A program made the position numbers and the translations under genes. DNA of 64,000 bases from Oscillospiraceae bacterium. GTDB taxonomy: Bacteria; Bacillota; Clostridia; Oscillospirales; CAG-272. The DNA lies in contig SVSI01000005.1 in the NCBI GenBank assembly GCA_015064385.1, positions 53,532 to 117,531 on the forward strand, read 5' to 3'. The notes beneath the pieces are model-generated. The model searched no databases and was not told where the DNA came from. It was given only the letters and a program-made list of their open reading frames with translations. Shown piece by piece: positions 27,080-38,936 of the stretch. Position 1 is the first letter of the stretch, and each line of letters starts with the position of its first letter.

Positions 27080-28339
27080 ATGATTACAACACTTGAAATT
27101 ATGAAAAAGGCAAAGGCAGTAAAGTCCTGCCTTGCAACGCTATCTACCGATGATAAAAACCGAGCACTTGCTAATATGGCACAGATGCTGATACTTCACA
27201 AGGAGGAGATCCTTGAGGCAAGCTCTGCCGACGTTGAGCGCGCAAGAGGAAAGATCTCGGACGTTATGCTCGACCGCCTTGCTCTAAGTGAAAAACGCAT
27301 TGAGGATATGGCAAACGGGATACGAGAGGTCATAGACTTGCCCGATCCCGTCGGAAACGTTATCTCGGAGGTCACGAGACCAAACGGTATCGTTATCGAA
27401 AAAGTATCCGCTCCTATGGGAGTTATCGCAATTATATACGAAAGTCGTCCGAACGTCACGTCGGATGCGGCGGCGCTCGCACTCAAATCGGGAAACGCAT
27501 GCATTTTAAGATGCGGAAAAGAAGCCGCGCTCTCCGCGAGAGCGATAACGAAGGCGCTTCGCGAGGGAATTGCGGCAGCAGGACTGCCTGAGGATCTCGT
27601 TCAGATCATCGAGGACACGAGCAGAGAAAGCGCCGCAGAGCTTATGAACGGCGTCGGATATATTGATCTGCTGATTCCCCGAGGAGGTGCGGGCCTCATC
27701 CGTGCCTGTACGGAAAACGCAAAGGTTCCCTGCATCCAGACGGGTACGGGAATCTGTCACGTCTATATCGACAAGGACGCCGACGTGGAAAAGGCGCTTA
27801 ATATACTCGAAAACGCAAAAACGAGCCGTCCCTCGGTGTGCAACGCCGCAGAGGTCTGCCTCGTTGACGAGAATATAGCCGATAAGATCCTTCCGCTCAT
27901 AAAAAAGCGTCTCGTTGACAAGAGAATTGCCGACGGAAAAATTCCCGTAGAGCTCCGTCTTGACTCACAAGCAGCAAAGATCATTGACGGCACGGCGGCG
28001 GGTGAAAACGATTTTGACACTGAATTTCTTGACTACGTTATTGCTATAAAGACCGTTTCGGGAGTAAAAGAAGCGTGCGAGCACATAGCCGCTCATTCGA
28101 CCGGACATTCTGAGGCGATAATATCCGAAAACCCCGAAGCTGCTGAGTATTTCACAAGAGTTATCGACAGCGCGGCGGTTTACGTAAACGCCTCAACGCG
28201 CTTTACGGACGGAGGAGAATTCGGTCTCGGATGCGAGATCGGAATATCGACGCAAAAGCTTCACGCGAGAGGTCCTATGGGGCTTTGCGAGCTTAATACG
28301 TATAAATATATTATCCGCGGAAACGGACAAGTTAGGTAA
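27080..28339 (+). CDS. proA: Glutamate-5-semialdehyde dehydrogenase (gamma-glutamyl phosphate reductase)
   Basis: A 419-residue ALDH-fold enzyme that reduces glutamyl-5-phosphate with NADPH. The catalytic cysteine lies in [14 protein letters not shown] and the family motif is [15 protein letters not shown]. The start is not well marked. GTG at 27062, ATG at 27080 and ATG at 27101 are in frame; AAAAGG lies before 27062, and 27080 is chosen as the first ATG with the family-like length. Upstream lies a degenerate AAAAAAGTTTTTGAAAAGG block of the start-proximal repeat family. proC follows after 118 bp. Confidence 0.94.
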   Translation: MITTLEIMKKAKAVKSCLATLSTDDKNRALANMAQMLILHKEEILEASSADVERARGKISDVMLDRLALSEKRIEDMANGIREVIDLPDPVGNVISEVTRPNGIVIEKVSAPMGVIAIIYESRPNVTSDAAALALKSGNACILRCGKEAALSARAITKALREGIAAAGLPEDLVQIIEDTSRESAAELMNGVGYIDLLIPRGGAGLIRACTENAKVPCIQTGTGICHVYIDKDADVEKALNILENAKTSRPSVCNAAEVCLVDENIADKILPLIKKRLVDKRIADGKIPVELRLDSQAAKIIDGTAAGENDFDTEFLDYVIAIKTVSGVKEACEHIAAHSTGHSEAIISENPEAAEYFTRVIDSAAVYVNASTRFTDGGEFGLGCEIGISTQKLHARGPMGLCELNTYKYIIRGNGQVR

Positions 28340-28445
28340 GTAAAGTTTTTGAAAGAGTGTGAGACAACTTTTTTTCAAAAAGTTGTCTCACGTGAGTAAA
28401 GTTTTTGGAAAGGTTCGGAAAACCTTTTTACAAAAAGGTTTTCCG
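28340..28445 (+). repeat. Start-proximal palindromic leader repeat (two units) before proC
   Basis: There are two palindromes, 28359-28391 (arms GTGAGACAACTTTTT../..AAAAAGTTGTCTCAC) and 28416-28445 (arms CGGAAAACCTTTTT/AAAAAGGTTTTCCG). Each is preceded by TAAAGTTTTTGAAAG or TAAAGTTTTTGGAAAGG. Stem differences between the units are compensated. Confidence 0.8.
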
Positions 28446-28457
28446 AGAAAATAAAAA

Positions 28458-29270
28458 ATGAAAAAAATCGGATTTATCGGTGCGGGGAATATGGGCGGTG
28501 CGCTCGTTCTCGCCGCGTGTAAAACAAAAAACGAATATGAGATACTCGTCGCGGACAAGTTTCCCGAAAAGGTTCTTGAGCTTACCAAAAAGACAAACGG
28601 CAGGGCAAAGGAGTCGAGTGCGCTTGAAATAAGTGAAAAATGCGATATGATTTTTCTCGGAGTAAAGCCGAATTTTATCGAATCAACTCTAAATGAAATT
28701 ATGCCCGCTCTTGAGAAAAGAGACGAAAAGCCCACGCTCGTATCAATGGCGGCGGGCGTAAAAATAGCGAAAATAGCGGGCGTGACGAATAAGATCTGCC
28801 CGGTTATCCGCATCATGCCCAACACCCCCGTTTCACTCGGCGAGGGAATGATACTTTACGATATTTGTCCCGTAGTTACCGAGGAAATTGAAAATCTGTT
28901 TCTGGACGTTCTCTCCTTTGCCGGAAAGCTTGACAAGCTTTCCGAGGAGCTTATTGACGCAGGATGCGCCCTTTCGGGATGCGGCCCCGCATTTGTGTTT
29001 ATGTTCATTGATGCACTTGCTAAAGGTGCAGAAAATTGCGGACTTTCCCGTGAAAAAGCTATCGCTTACGCAGTACAGACCGTTGTCGGCTCGGCAAAGC
29101 TTCTCGGCAGCTCCGATAAGACACCCTCCGAGCTTCGCGATGCGGTTTGCAGTCCCGGCGGAAGTACTATCGAGGGAGTGCGTACTCTGAACGAGCGCGA
29201 TTTTGACGGTATCGTACAAAGCGCTATTAAAGCGTCTTTTGAGAAAACGAAGCTGCTTGGGAAACAGTAA
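28458..29270 (+). CDS. proC: Pyrroline-5-carboxylate reductase
   Basis: A 270-residue enzyme for the last step to proline. It opens with the Rossmann motif IGFIGAGNMGGALV and keeps the family signature CSPGGSTIEGVRTLNE near 235-250 and ALSGCGPAFVFMFIDAL near 170-186. The ATG is preceded by only a weak GAGAAAA just after the palindromic leader. It ends the proB-lipoprotein-proA-proC series and is followed by a terminator. Confidence 0.96.
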   Translation: MKKIGFIGAGNMGGALVLAACKTKNEYEILVADKFPEKVLELTKKTNGRAKESSALEISEKCDMIFLGVKPNFIESTLNEIMPALEKRDEKPTLVSMAAGVKIAKIAGVTNKICPVIRIMPNTPVSLGEGMILYDICPVVTEEIENLFLDVLSFAGKLDKLSEELIDAGCALSGCGPAFVFMFIDALAKGAENCGLSREKAIAYAVQTVVGSAKLLGSSDKTPSELRDAVCSPGGSTIEGVRTLNERDFDGIVQSAIKASFEKTKLLGKQ

Positions 29271-29282
29271 AAAATGCAAATA

Positions 29283-29318
29283 AAAAAATCACTTACTCGC
29301 TCGAGTAAGTGATTTTTT
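29283..29318. terminator. Bidirectional terminator between proC and recA
   Basis: AAAAAATCACTTACT and AGTAAGTGATTTTTT form a long perfect stem with A/T tails, serving both convergent genes. Confidence 0.92.
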
Positions 29319-29332
29319 ATTTATTTCAAATC

Positions 29333-30421
29333 TCAATCGATCTCAAAATCAGCGTCGTCGAGAAGAAGCTCTTCTTCATTCTGCGCGATTGCCTCGTCGC
29401 CCGCGTTTCTGATCTTTTCTTCAATTTCTGCCATAACTTCGGGATTTTCTTCAAGGTATGTGCGCGCCTTATCTCTTCCCTGCGCTATTCTTTCTCCGTT
29501 ATAAGAGAACCACGCGCCGCTCTTTTCGATAATACCCATGCTTGCGCCGATATCGAGTATCTCTCCGACCTTGGATATTCCCTTTCCGTAGATTATGTCA
29601 AATTCCGCGGTCTTGAAGGGAGATGCGACCTTGTTCTTTACGACCTTGCATCTCGTACGGTTTCCGTACATTTCACTTCCGTTTTTAAGAGTTTCTGTGC
29701 GGCGTACGTCAATTCTTACGGACGCGTAATATTTGAGCGCGTTTCCGCCCGGCGTCGTCTCGGGGTTTCCGTACATAACGCCGACCTTCATACGAAGCTG
29801 GTTGATAAAAATTACGATACAATTGGTCTTGGATATTGAGCTCGTCAGCTTACGGAGCGCCTGCGACATGAGACGCGCCTGTACTGCAACCTGCGAGGAT
29901 CCCATCTCTGCATCAACCTCCTGCTGAGGAACGAGAGCTGCTACCGAGTCTATAACCACGATATCAACAGCACCCGAGCGAACGAACGCCTCGGTAATGT
30001 CGAGCGCCTGCTCTGCACTGTCCGGCTGGGACACGAGAAGATCGTTAGTCTGGATTCCGAGAGCTGCTGCGTAAACGGGATCAAGCGCGTTCTCTACGTC
30101 GATATATGCCGCAACTCCGCCCTTTTTCTGTACCTCTGCAACGCAGTGGAGAGCAAGAGTGGTCTTACCCGAAGACTCGGGACCGTAGATCTCAATTATT
30201 CTTCCCTTCGGAATACCGCCGATTCCGAGCGCAAGGTCGAGCGTGAGCGATCCGGTAGAAACAGCCGTTACGCTGAGCTCGGGGCTTTCACCAAGGCGCA
30301 TTACTGCACCCTTTCCGTGATCCTTTTCTATCTGAAGAAGCGTAGTTTCAAGAGCTTTTCTTTTTGCGTCTGCGTTATCTATACGTGACGCCGCCTCTTT
30401 TTTCACCGATGCTTTAGCCAT
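29333..30421 (-). CDS. recA: Recombinase RecA
   Basis: A 362-residue recombinase for homologous repair and SOS induction. Walker A is GPESSGKT (80-87). Walker B is [10 protein letters not shown], loop 2 is [16 protein letters not shown], and the catalytic glutamate is in [10 protein letters not shown], where most RecAs have AEHALDP. The loop-1 segment reads [11 protein letters not shown] in place of the common AEMGDSHVGLQ. The C-terminus is acidic, as usual. ATG after AAAGGAG. No Firmicutes LexA box (CGAACATATGTTCG type) was found upstream; the leader instead holds two palindromes of the start-proximal family. Confidence 0.97.
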   Translation of the reverse strand: MAKASVKKEAASRIDNADAKRKALETTLLQIEKDHGKGAVMRLGESPELSVTAVSTGSLTLDLALGIGGIPKGRIIEIYGPESSGKTTLALHCVAEVQKKGGVAAYIDVENALDPVYAAALGIQTNDLLVSQPDSAEQALDITEAFVRSGAVDIVVIDSVAALVPQQEVDAEMGSSQVAVQARLMSQALRKLTSSISKTNCIVIFINQLRMKVGVMYGNPETTPGGNALKYYASVRIDVRRTETLKNGSEMYGNRTRCKVVKNKVASPFKTAEFDIIYGKGISKVGEILDIGASMGIIEKSGAWFSYNGERIAQGRDKARTYLEENPEVMAEIEEKIRNAGDEAIAQNEEELLLDDADFEID

Positions 30422-30441
30422 ATTTATTTCTCCTTTTCTTA

Positions 30442-30545
30442 GAAAACCTTTTTGTAAAAAGTTTTCAATTGATCTACCTGTTTACTTGCGTGAGAAAACT
30501 TTTTGTAAAAAGTTTTCTCACACTCTTTCAAAAACTTTACTTAAA
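30442..30545 (-). repeat. Start-proximal palindromic leader repeat (two units) before recA
   Basis: The palindromes are 30442-30466 (GAAAACCTTTTT../..AAAAAGTTTTC, one mismatch region) and 30491-30520 (TGAGAAAACTTTTT/AAAAAGTTTTCTCA). On the minus strand the outer unit is preceded by AAGTAAAGTTTTTGAAAGAG. It fills the proximal part of the gene-free stretch 30422-30975. Confidence 0.8.
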
Positions 30546-30596
30546 TAGATTGATTCTTTAATCACTTTTGTGTGTCACACTGAGCTTCATTCATAG

Positions 30597-30830
30597 GAGC
30601 CAACAAAGGCGCACCCAATTCTGCGCCGCAAGTAACGGCACGCCGCGTTTTTCCGCGGCGCTTAAAAGCGCGCCTTTCTCTCCGCGCGCTTTTAATAGAG
30701 AGAAGGATTCCACAAGGAAGAGATACCTCTCTTCCTTTGGTTGTTCTTTGCGAAGCGTTTCTGTCAACACAGAAATGCTTCAACTTCGTGCATAGCTGCG
30801 TCTTCGCGTATTCACATATTGTGCGTTCAG
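30597..30830 (+). repeat. Multi-hairpin dispersed element, copy 5
   Basis: Block order as in the other copies: AAAGGCGCA..TGCGCCGC, GCCGCG/CGCGGC, AAAAGCGCG/CGCGCTTTT, GGAAGAG/CTCTTCC (reading 30715-30735), GAAGCGTTTCTGT/ACAGAAATGCTTC at 30752-30781, then TGTGCGTTC. The last hairpin mixes the inner arm of copies 1, 3 and 4 with the outer arm of copy 2. The rest of 30831-30975 is AT-rich with no recognised signal apart from a solo AAACTTTACTTAAA block. Confidence 0.75.
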
Positions 30831-30975
30831 CACGATATATTCCTAAAAACTTTACTTAAAAGGTCTATAATATATGATTTTATAAAAAAACCTAAATTTT
30901 ACAGTATTAAAAGGTATTATTTTAAGTTTTTTGAAGATTTTTGGGACCGTTTCTCCGGATAAATTTGAGTCAAGA

Positions 30976-31587
30976 TCACCAAACGACGTCAACACACCAG
31001 GACTGTGTGTCAAGCTTCCACACGCCGTCCTCGTTTTTGAGGATCAGCGTTTTATCACGGAAGGTCTCTCCACCGTCGGACGAGACCTTTATTTCGATCT
31101 CGATCATATCCTTTTTTGCACGTCTAACGGTACTTTCTCCGATATACGCTACGCTTTTAAGGTTAAATCCCTCGTTCGTGACGTCTATCTGAAGATATCC
31201 GTTGTTCTCCGCATAGCGCGGAATCAGCGTTTTTTCCTCGCCTCCGTTTCCGAAAGCGTATTCCCATACGACTTTTCTGATCTCAACAGCATAAACGTCT
31301 CTTACAGCTTCCTCAAGCTGTGAAAGTCCGACGTACTCGCTGTCAGGTGCAACCTCCATATAATAGAAGGTAGAGTCGTCAAGGTGATCACTCGGATCTT
31401 CCCTGGTCTTTAGTCCCTCTCCGTATATTACCTTGCAAAGCTTGACCTCTTTTTCAAGCACCTCCGAGAGGATAGCTCTCGCCTCCTCGTCGGTGTATTT
31501 TTTAGAGCAGGAGGTGAATAAAAGCGTACTTGAAAGCAATGTACAACAGATTATAAGAAGTGTTATCGCTTTTTTAATTATTTTCAT
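30976..31587 (-). CDS. Small lipoprotein downstream of gyrA
   Basis: A 203-residue protein with a hydrophobic signal and lipobox (LLFTS-Cys27). A mixed alpha/beta domain follows, with no family I recognise. A DEEARAILSEVLEKE helix opens the mature part, and the C-terminal half is beta-rich (VRRAKKDMIEIEIKVSSDGGETF). The ATG at 31587 lies directly after the gyrA stop, without its own Shine-Dalgarno, so translation is probably coupled to gyrA. A surface-anchored role is likely, but nothing links it to topology control; co-transcription with gyrA is the only clue. Confidence 0.75.
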   Translation of the reverse strand: MKIIKKAITLLIICCTLLSSTLLFTSCSKKYTDEEARAILSEVLEKEVKLCKVIYGEGLKTREDPSDHLDDSTFYYMEVAPDSEYVGLSQLEEAVRDVYAVEIRKVVWEYAFGNGGEEKTLIPRYAENNGYLQIDVTNEGFNLKSVAYIGESTVRRAKKDMIEIEIKVSSDGGETFRDKTLILKNEDGVWKLDTQSWCVDVVW

Positions 31588-31588
31588 T

Positions 31589-34081
31589 TTATTCGGTAAC
31601 TGCGGGAGTTTCATTTGATACCGCTTCATTTTCCGCTTCAATTTCATCCTCGTTTGCAACTACCGTAAATGTTGCAACCTTCGCCTCACCGGACGTTCTC
31701 ATAACGATAACACCGCCTGCGCTTCTCTTATAAACGGGTATCTCGCAAACTGCCATTCTTATCATCGTTCCTTCGCTGGTCATAAGCATAAGGTCGTCGT
31801 TTTCCGAAACGGAAGCGATAGATGCAAGGCGTCCCGTCTTGTCGTTTATGTTGTGACAGCAAACACCCTTACCGCCTCTGTTATGGCAAGCGAATTCTTC
31901 AAATTCGGAACGCTTACCGAATCCGTTTTCGGTGATGGTAATAAGCTTCTTATCGTCCTCAACAAGAACTACGCCTGCTACCCAGTCGCCCTCTTCAAGG
32001 CGGATACCGCGTACTCCGCGAGCAGTACGTCCCATCGGACGTGCGTCCTTTTCGGTAAATCTGGTCGCGTTACCGTTTTTGGTAGCGATTATAATATCGT
32101 CGTTACCCGTAGTATGGCGTACGTAAACGAGCTCGTCGTCCTCGTCGAGAAGGAGAGCTATCTTTCCGCCCTTTCTGCGGTTTTCGTATTCGGAAAGCGC
32201 GGTTCTCTTAACTACACCCTTTTTCGTAACGAAGAGCAGGTAATCCTCGTCAGAGAATTCCTTGACCGATATCATTGCCGTTACCTTTTCGCCGTCGTCA
32301 AGCTCAAGAAGGTTCTTCATATAAGTTCCCTTTGAGGTTCTTCCCGCCTCGGGAATAGCATACGCCTTGGTGACGTATATCTTACCCTTGGTGGTAAACA
32401 TAAGCATAAAGGAGTGGCTGTCAACGGCCATTATCTTTTCAACGAAGTCCTCTTCCTTGGTGGTGGTACCGATAATACCCTTTCCGCCGCGGCGCTGTGC
32501 AGAGTAAACGTCGCTGTTCTGACGCTTGATATATCCCTCGTGAGTAAGAGATATTACGCAGGTATGCTGCTCGATAAGATCCTCGTAGTCGATCTCCTCT
32601 TCCCACGGAACGAGCGCGGTTCTTCTTTCATCACCGAAGCGCTCTTTGATCTTAAGCAGATCGTCCTTGATTATCTGCTTGATCTGTCCCTTGGTCTCGT
32701 CTGCAAGAATTCCTTTGAGCTCGCCAACGAGTGCGGTAAGCTTTGCAAGACGGTCCTCTATCTTTGTTCTTTCAAGTCCGGAAAGACGTCCGAGAGGCAT
32801 CTCAACTATCGCCTGTGCCTGAATTTCAGAGAATCCGAAGGCGTCTATAAGCTTTGCTCTTGCATCCGGAATAGATTCGGACGAGCGAATTATCTTGATT
32901 ATCTCGTCGATATGATCAAGAGCCATCTTGTAGCCCTCGAAAATGTGCATTTCGGCAAGAGCTTTATCAAGATCGTACTTTACTCTTCTCTCAACTACGT
33001 TTTCCTGATGCTCAACGTAGTATTCAAGCATTTCTTTAAGGTTGAGTATCTTAGGAACGCCGTTTACGATAGCAAGCATATTTGCCGCAAAGGTATCCTG
33101 AAGCTGAGTATATTTGTAAAGCTGATTAAGTATTACCTGACCGTTTGCATCGCGTCTGTATTCAACGACGATTCTCATACCGTCCTTACCGGTCTCGTCA
33201 CGGATATCGGTAATTCCCTCGATCCTCTTGTCCTTATGGCAGTTTGCCATAGATTCAACGAGCATCTGCTTGTTTACCTGATAAGGGATCTCGGTAATGA
33301 TTATTCTGCGCTTATCCTCGTCAATTTCGGTCTTTGCTCTAACGATTATCTTACCGTGACCGGTCATATAGGTATCGTAAATACCTCTTGAACCGCAGAT
33401 GGTTGCACTGGTCGGGAAGTCGGGTCCCTTAATAAACTGCATAAGATCGGCGATCTCGCAGTCAGGGTTATCCATAAGGTGTATTGCACCGTCAATTACC
33501 TCGCAAAGGTTATGCGGGGGAATATTGGTTGCCATACCTACGGCAATACCTACGCTTCCGTTTACAAGAAGGTTAGGAAATCTCGCAGGAAGAACCTCGG
33601 GCTCCTGAAGCTTGTTATCGAAGTTGGGAAGGAAATTGACGACGTTCTTGTCAATATCGGTCATCATATCGTTTGCCATTCTCGTAAGACGCGCCTCTGT
33701 GTAACGGTAAGCAGCCGCCTGGTCGCCGTCTATGTTACCGAAGTTACCCTGACCGTCAACGAGAGTATATCTCATAGAGAAGGGCTGTGCAAGACGTACC
33801 ATAGAATCATAAACTGCTGCGTCACCGTGAGGATGGTATCTACCGAGCACGTTACCGACGGTCGTTGCCGACTTTCTGTACGGGTTATTGTAGGTCAGAG
33901 AGTCCTCGTACATAGCGTAAAGGATTCTTCTGTGAACCGGCTTAAGTCCGTCGCGAACGTCGGGAAGCGCACGGCTCACTATAACGCTCATGGCATAGTT
34001 TATAAAGGACGTCTTTACCTCTTTTTCCATGTGGACGTCTATTATTTTTTGGTCTTTGAATTCAAAGTTTTCCTGTTCCAT
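31589..34081 (-). CDS. gyrA: DNA gyrase subunit A
   Basis: An 830-residue subunit that breaks and rejoins DNA. The catalytic tyrosine is in [10 protein letters not shown] (Tyr127). The C-terminal pinwheel keeps the GyrA box QRRGGKG near 530, which separates it from ParC. In the quinolone region the motif is [11 protein letters not shown]: the position of E. coli Ser83 is Ala88, while the acidic Asp92 is kept. ATG at 34081 follows a weak AAAGAAAA. The upstream 300 bp separate it from gyrB and carry a DnaA-box cluster, and a short AATATTTTGAAAGG block precedes the start. Confidence 0.97.
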   Translation of the reverse strand: MEQENFEFKDQKIIDVHMEKEVKTSFINYAMSVIVSRALPDVRDGLKPVHRRILYAMYEDSLTYNNPYRKSATTVGNVLGRYHPHGDAAVYDSMVRLAQPFSMRYTLVDGQGNFGNIDGDQAAAYRYTEARLTRMANDMMTDIDKNVVNFLPNFDNKLQEPEVLPARFPNLLVNGSVGIAVGMATNIPPHNLCEVIDGAIHLMDNPDCEIADLMQFIKGPDFPTSATICGSRGIYDTYMTGHGKIIVRAKTEIDEDKRRIIITEIPYQVNKQMLVESMANCHKDKRIEGITDIRDETGKDGMRIVVEYRRDANGQVILNQLYKYTQLQDTFAANMLAIVNGVPKILNLKEMLEYYVEHQENVVERRVKYDLDKALAEMHIFEGYKMALDHIDEIIKIIRSSESIPDARAKLIDAFGFSEIQAQAIVEMPLGRLSGLERTKIEDRLAKLTALVGELKGILADETKGQIKQIIKDDLLKIKERFGDERRTALVPWEEEIDYEDLIEQHTCVISLTHEGYIKRQNSDVYSAQRRGGKGIIGTTTKEEDFVEKIMAVDSHSFMLMFTTKGKIYVTKAYAIPEAGRTSKGTYMKNLLELDDGEKVTAMISVKEFSDEDYLLFVTKKGVVKRTALSEYENRRKGGKIALLLDEDDELVYVRHTTGNDDIIIATKNGNATRFTEKDARPMGRTARGVRGIRLEEGDWVAGVVLVEDDKKLITITENGFGKRSEFEEFACHNRGGKGVCCHNINDKTGRLASIASVSENDDLMLMTSEGTMIRMAVCEIPVYKRSAGGVIVMRTSGEAKVATFTVVANEDEIEAENEAVSNETPAVTE

Positions 34082-34269
34082 AGTCTTTTTTCTTTGAACC
34101 TTTCAAAATATTTCAGCGCCTTTTCTTTATGATGATCAGTCACGCTGATTTCGTGATTTTTAAGTACTTTTTTGACGTTAAAATCACAGCTTGTTAGTTT
34201 CTGTTTTTTCTTTTTCTTTTTTCGTTTTTTCGCTTTGTTTCGCGATTTTTTGAAGAAATCACGAACAAA

Positions 34270-34366
34270 TTTTCCACAATTCCCACAGAGTTATCCACAG
34301 CTTTTCTTTTATTTTTTCAGCATTTTATTGAAGTTTCGATCGAGTTTGTGGAAATCCTGTGGAAAA
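34270..34366. promoter_or_regulatory. Cluster of five DnaA boxes between gyrB and gyrA
   Basis: TTTTCCACA (34270), ATTCCCACA (34279) and the perfect TTATCCACA (34291) point one way. TGTGGAAAT (34347) and TGTGGAAAA (34358) point the other way. All are within 97 bp of an A/T-rich gap (34082-34385). No DnaA-trio array was seen beside them. The cluster could control gyrA or titrate DnaA; the role is inference. Confidence 0.75.
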
Positions 34367-34385
34367 CTTGTGCTTTTGTTGTTAA

Positions 34386-36365
<1,980 letters not shown>

Positions 36366-36415
36366 GAAATTATAAAGTGTTCTTAATACAAGCCTTTCCT
36401 TGTGAGGGAAGGCAA

Positions 36416-37486
36416 TCAATACTCGTACTTGCCGCCCGTGCACCGTATCATTCTCGCGCCGGGTATCTTGTTTTGATCACAAGAGGTGACGATAACCTGC
36501 TTGCCGTGTATTCGCGATACCACGAAATCACGTCTGTTTTCGTCAAGCTCGGAAAGCACGTCGTCAAGAAGAAATACGGGATATTCCCCGCTGACGTTTT
36601 TCGATATCTCCCCTTCAGAGAGCTTGAGCGCGAGAGCTATACTCCTCTGTTGCCCCTGTGAGGCAAAATTCTTCGCCTCGTGAGAGTTTAAGTATATTTC
36701 GAAGTCGTCTTTATGCGGACCGAAAAGCGTCGTTCCAAAACGAATTTCACGCTCTACGGACGAGGTAAATATCTTTACAAACTCCGCTTCGTCTGTTGCA
36801 AAGCGATAAATTATCTCGGGCTTTTCCTTTCCCGACGTCATATCCGAAAATACGTCCGAAACCGACAGAGCAAGCTTTTCAATATAAGCGCTTCTCATTT
36901 TTGCTATTATCGCAGCTTCCTTTGCAAGAGAAAGTGACCATATCTCGACTGATTCGTCTGCCGAAAGTCCCTTTTCCTTTGCAAGAAGAAGGAGCTTGTT
37001 TCTTTGCATAAGCGCCCGCGCGTATCTTTGAAGCGCGCCCACGTAGGTTGAAGATATCTGCGATATCGCAGAATCAAGAAATCTCCGCCTGAACTGAGGT
37101 GAGCTTTTCACTGTTTGAAGATGCTCGGGAGTGAATATCACCGTTCTGAAATTACCGATAAATTCGCTCATTTTGGTAACGGGAACGCGGTTTTTATCGC
37201 AGATCTTGCCACCGCTTCTCATATACCTTATTCCAAGGGAAACGTTATCTCTTGCCGCAGTCTGATAAACGACACCGACGTCTGCTACCTCACTTTCAAA
37301 GTTTATAAAATCCTTTTCGTGGATAGTTCGGTGACTGCGTCCCTGCGAGCAAAGATATATGCCCTCAAGAGCGTTCGTTTTTCCCTCCGCGTTTTCTCCG
37401 TATATCACGTTGATCTCGGGAGAAAATTCAATTACCTGATCTTTAATATTGCGAAAATTTCTGTAAAAGGATCTTTTGCAGATCAT
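36416..37486 (-). CDS. recF: DNA replication and repair protein RecF
   Basis: A 356-residue SMC-like ATPase that helps RecA load on gapped DNA. Walker A is GENAEGKTN (30-38). The ABC-type signature is in ASQGQQRSIALALKLSEGE, and Walker B is YPVFLLDDVLSELD. The start codon is one base after the dnaN stop (TAA-A-ATG), so translation is coupled. The S4-like yaaA gene found between dnaN and recF in Bacillus is absent. Confidence 0.96.
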   Translation of the reverse strand: MICKRSFYRNFRNIKDQVIEFSPEINVIYGENAEGKTNALEGIYLCSQGRSHRTIHEKDFINFESEVADVGVVYQTAARDNVSLGIRYMRSGGKICDKNRVPVTKMSEFIGNFRTVIFTPEHLQTVKSSPQFRRRFLDSAISQISSTYVGALQRYARALMQRNKLLLLAKEKGLSADESVEIWSLSLAKEAAIIAKMRSAYIEKLALSVSDVFSDMTSGKEKPEIIYRFATDEAEFVKIFTSSVEREIRFGTTLFGPHKDDFEIYLNSHEAKNFASQGQQRSIALALKLSEGEISKNVSGEYPVFLLDDVLSELDENRRDFVVSRIHGKQVIVTSCDQNKIPGARMIRCTGGKYEY

Positions 37487-37487
37487 T

Positions 37488-38645
37488 TTAGTTCATCTTG
37501 ACAGGGCTTACCATATAGAGATATCTTTCGCCCTCTTCAGCGGTCTCTCCGTCCGGCTCGATTATTATTCCCATAAGCGGGTTGTTGAGCGTTATCTTTA
37601 CGTTTTCACTGTCTGCAGAGCGGAATGCGTCTATAAGGAAGCGGCAATTGAAGCCGATAAGAAGATCGTCGCCCTCTTTATCTATTGCAACCTCATCGTA
37701 AACGCTGCCCGTAACCGAAGACGAGCTTACTCTTATAACGTCGTCAACGAATTCGCACTTAACGCAGCTCTTTGCCTGACCGAGAGCTCTGTCCTCGGTA
37801 ACGAGAGATGCTCTTTCAAGAGCCGAGATCATAGCAATTCTCGATGCTCTTACTACCGTTTTCTGAGTTTTCGGAATAACTCTCTCGTAGTCGATGTACT
37901 GCGAGTCTATAAGACGAGAGAAGAATATCTTTTCTTCAAAGCTGAAGATAACGTGCTTTCTCGTCAGATATATGGTAACTATATCATCCTTATCGGTAAT
38001 AAGCTTCATTATCTGTGCAAGTGCCTTACCGGGAACGATAAAGGACATTTTTTCTCCGCTTTCTTCGCTGTTTTCGGTAGTGATATTTTCAATATCACAA
38101 TTTCTCTCACGAAGTGCAAGGCGGTTTCCGTCGCATGAAACGACCTTTATGTTATTATTGGTAATTTCGAAGTATGCGCCGCAAAGCATAGGTCTCTGAT
38201 CGCTCACCGCAACTGCAAAAAATACTTGACTGATCAGCTTTTTAAGAACGGACGCCTCGATTTTGAATCCGCGCTCACCGGTGAGCATCGGAGTACTCGG
38301 GAAATCGTCTCCCGAAAGAGCGTGAAGCTCGAACTTTGCTCGTCCTCCGGTAATGGTAGCGATCTTGTTCTCGCTGATATTTATAGTTATCTCGCTGTCG
38401 GGCATCAGCTTTACTATTTTAGAGAGCTTAGATGCATTGATAACGTATCTTCCTTCCCTTTCCGTGTTACATTCAACAGTGCTCTGGAATCCTTTTTCAG
38501 TATCAAAGGATGTCATAACACACTTTGAGTCTTGCGCGTTGAAATAGATACCCTCAATAACGGGAATCGTGTTTTTTTCGGAAACGGCACACATAGCGTC
38601 GTTTATTACGTTCTCGAGAATTGTTTTTTCAAAAGTTACCTTCAT
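37488..38645 (-). CDS. dnaN: DNA polymerase III sliding clamp (beta)
   Basis: A 385-residue clamp with three repeated domains. The first is recognisable from MKVTFEKTILENVINDAMCA, and SDQRPMLCGAYFEI and the C-terminal YMVSPVKMN are typical. It tethers the replicative polymerase to DNA. Start: ATG after GAAAGGATACGAATT. It is separated from remB/dnaA by the origin element, so it may be transcribed both from dnaA and from a promoter within 38646-38936 that I could not define. Confidence 0.97.
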   Translation of the reverse strand: MKVTFEKTILENVINDAMCAVSEKNTIPVIEGIYFNAQDSKCVMTSFDTEKGFQSTVECNTEREGRYVINASKLSKIVKLMPDSEITINISENKIATITGGRAKFELHALSGDDFPSTPMLTGERGFKIEASVLKKLISQVFFAVAVSDQRPMLCGAYFEITNNNIKVVSCDGNRLALRERNCDIENITTENSEESGEKMSFIVPGKALAQIMKLITDKDDIVTIYLTRKHVIFSFEEKIFFSRLIDSQYIDYERVIPKTQKTVVRASRIAMISALERASLVTEDRALGQAKSCVKCEFVDDVIRVSSSSVTGSVYDEVAIDKEGDDLLIGFNCRFLIDAFRSADSENVKITLNNPLMGIIIEPDGETAEEGERYLYMVSPVKMN

Positions 38646-38702
38646 AATTCGTATCCTTTCGTAAGAAAACTTTTATACGCGTTTTCGCACGCGCTTTACA
38701 GT

Positions 38703-38751
38703 TACAGTTATATATTTTATCAGTAGTAGCAGTAGTAGGGGCTGTGGGAAT
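38703..38751 (-). other. oriC: oriC unwinding site: DnaA box, GC spacer, DnaA-trios, A/T tract
   Basis: Read on the minus strand: DnaA-box-like ATTCCCACA (38751-38743), GCCCC (38742-38738), the trio array TACTACTGCTACTACTG (38737-38721), then an A/T-rich tract (38720-38703). This is the order of the basal unwinding system known from Bacillus oriC. It lies in the dnaA/remB-dnaN gap 38646-38936, which also holds TTTTCCACA at 38883-38891 and a degenerate palindromic block before dnaN. Confidence 0.75.
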
Positions 38752-38882
38752 TGTTGAATTTATTTTTTTATACCGAAGCTGTCGAATAAATTTTAGGACG
38801 TATCTGTGAAGATCGATATGAGTTTGCTGTTTTATTCCTGTTGAAAAATTTTTTACTCTTTTGGAATAACCTTTCAAAAGAG

Positions 38883-38891
38883 TTTTCCACA
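38883..38891 (+). promoter_or_regulatory. DnaA box in the remB-dnaN gap
   Basis: TTTTCCACA, two mismatches to TTATCCACA at most, about 130 bp from the trio array. ACCACAG nearby may be another weak site. Confidence 0.5.
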
Positions 38892-38936
38892 GAAAATACC
38901 ACAGTAAATTAACAGGATTTTTGTTGAAAACTTTTT

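Noticed and set aside
30422..30975. LexA/SOS box upstream of recA
   Set aside because: No CGAAC..GTTCG-type palindrome was found; only repeats and an A/T-rich tract.
32414..33391. 325-codon plus-strand frame opposite gyrA
   Set aside because: Antisense shadow of gyrA; no promoter or ribosome site and no family likeness.
34082..34385. The gyrB-gyrA gap as the main replication origin
   Set aside because: It has DnaA boxes but no DnaA-trio or GC spacer; the dnaA-dnaN region has the complete unwinding layout. Kept only as a DnaA-binding cluster.
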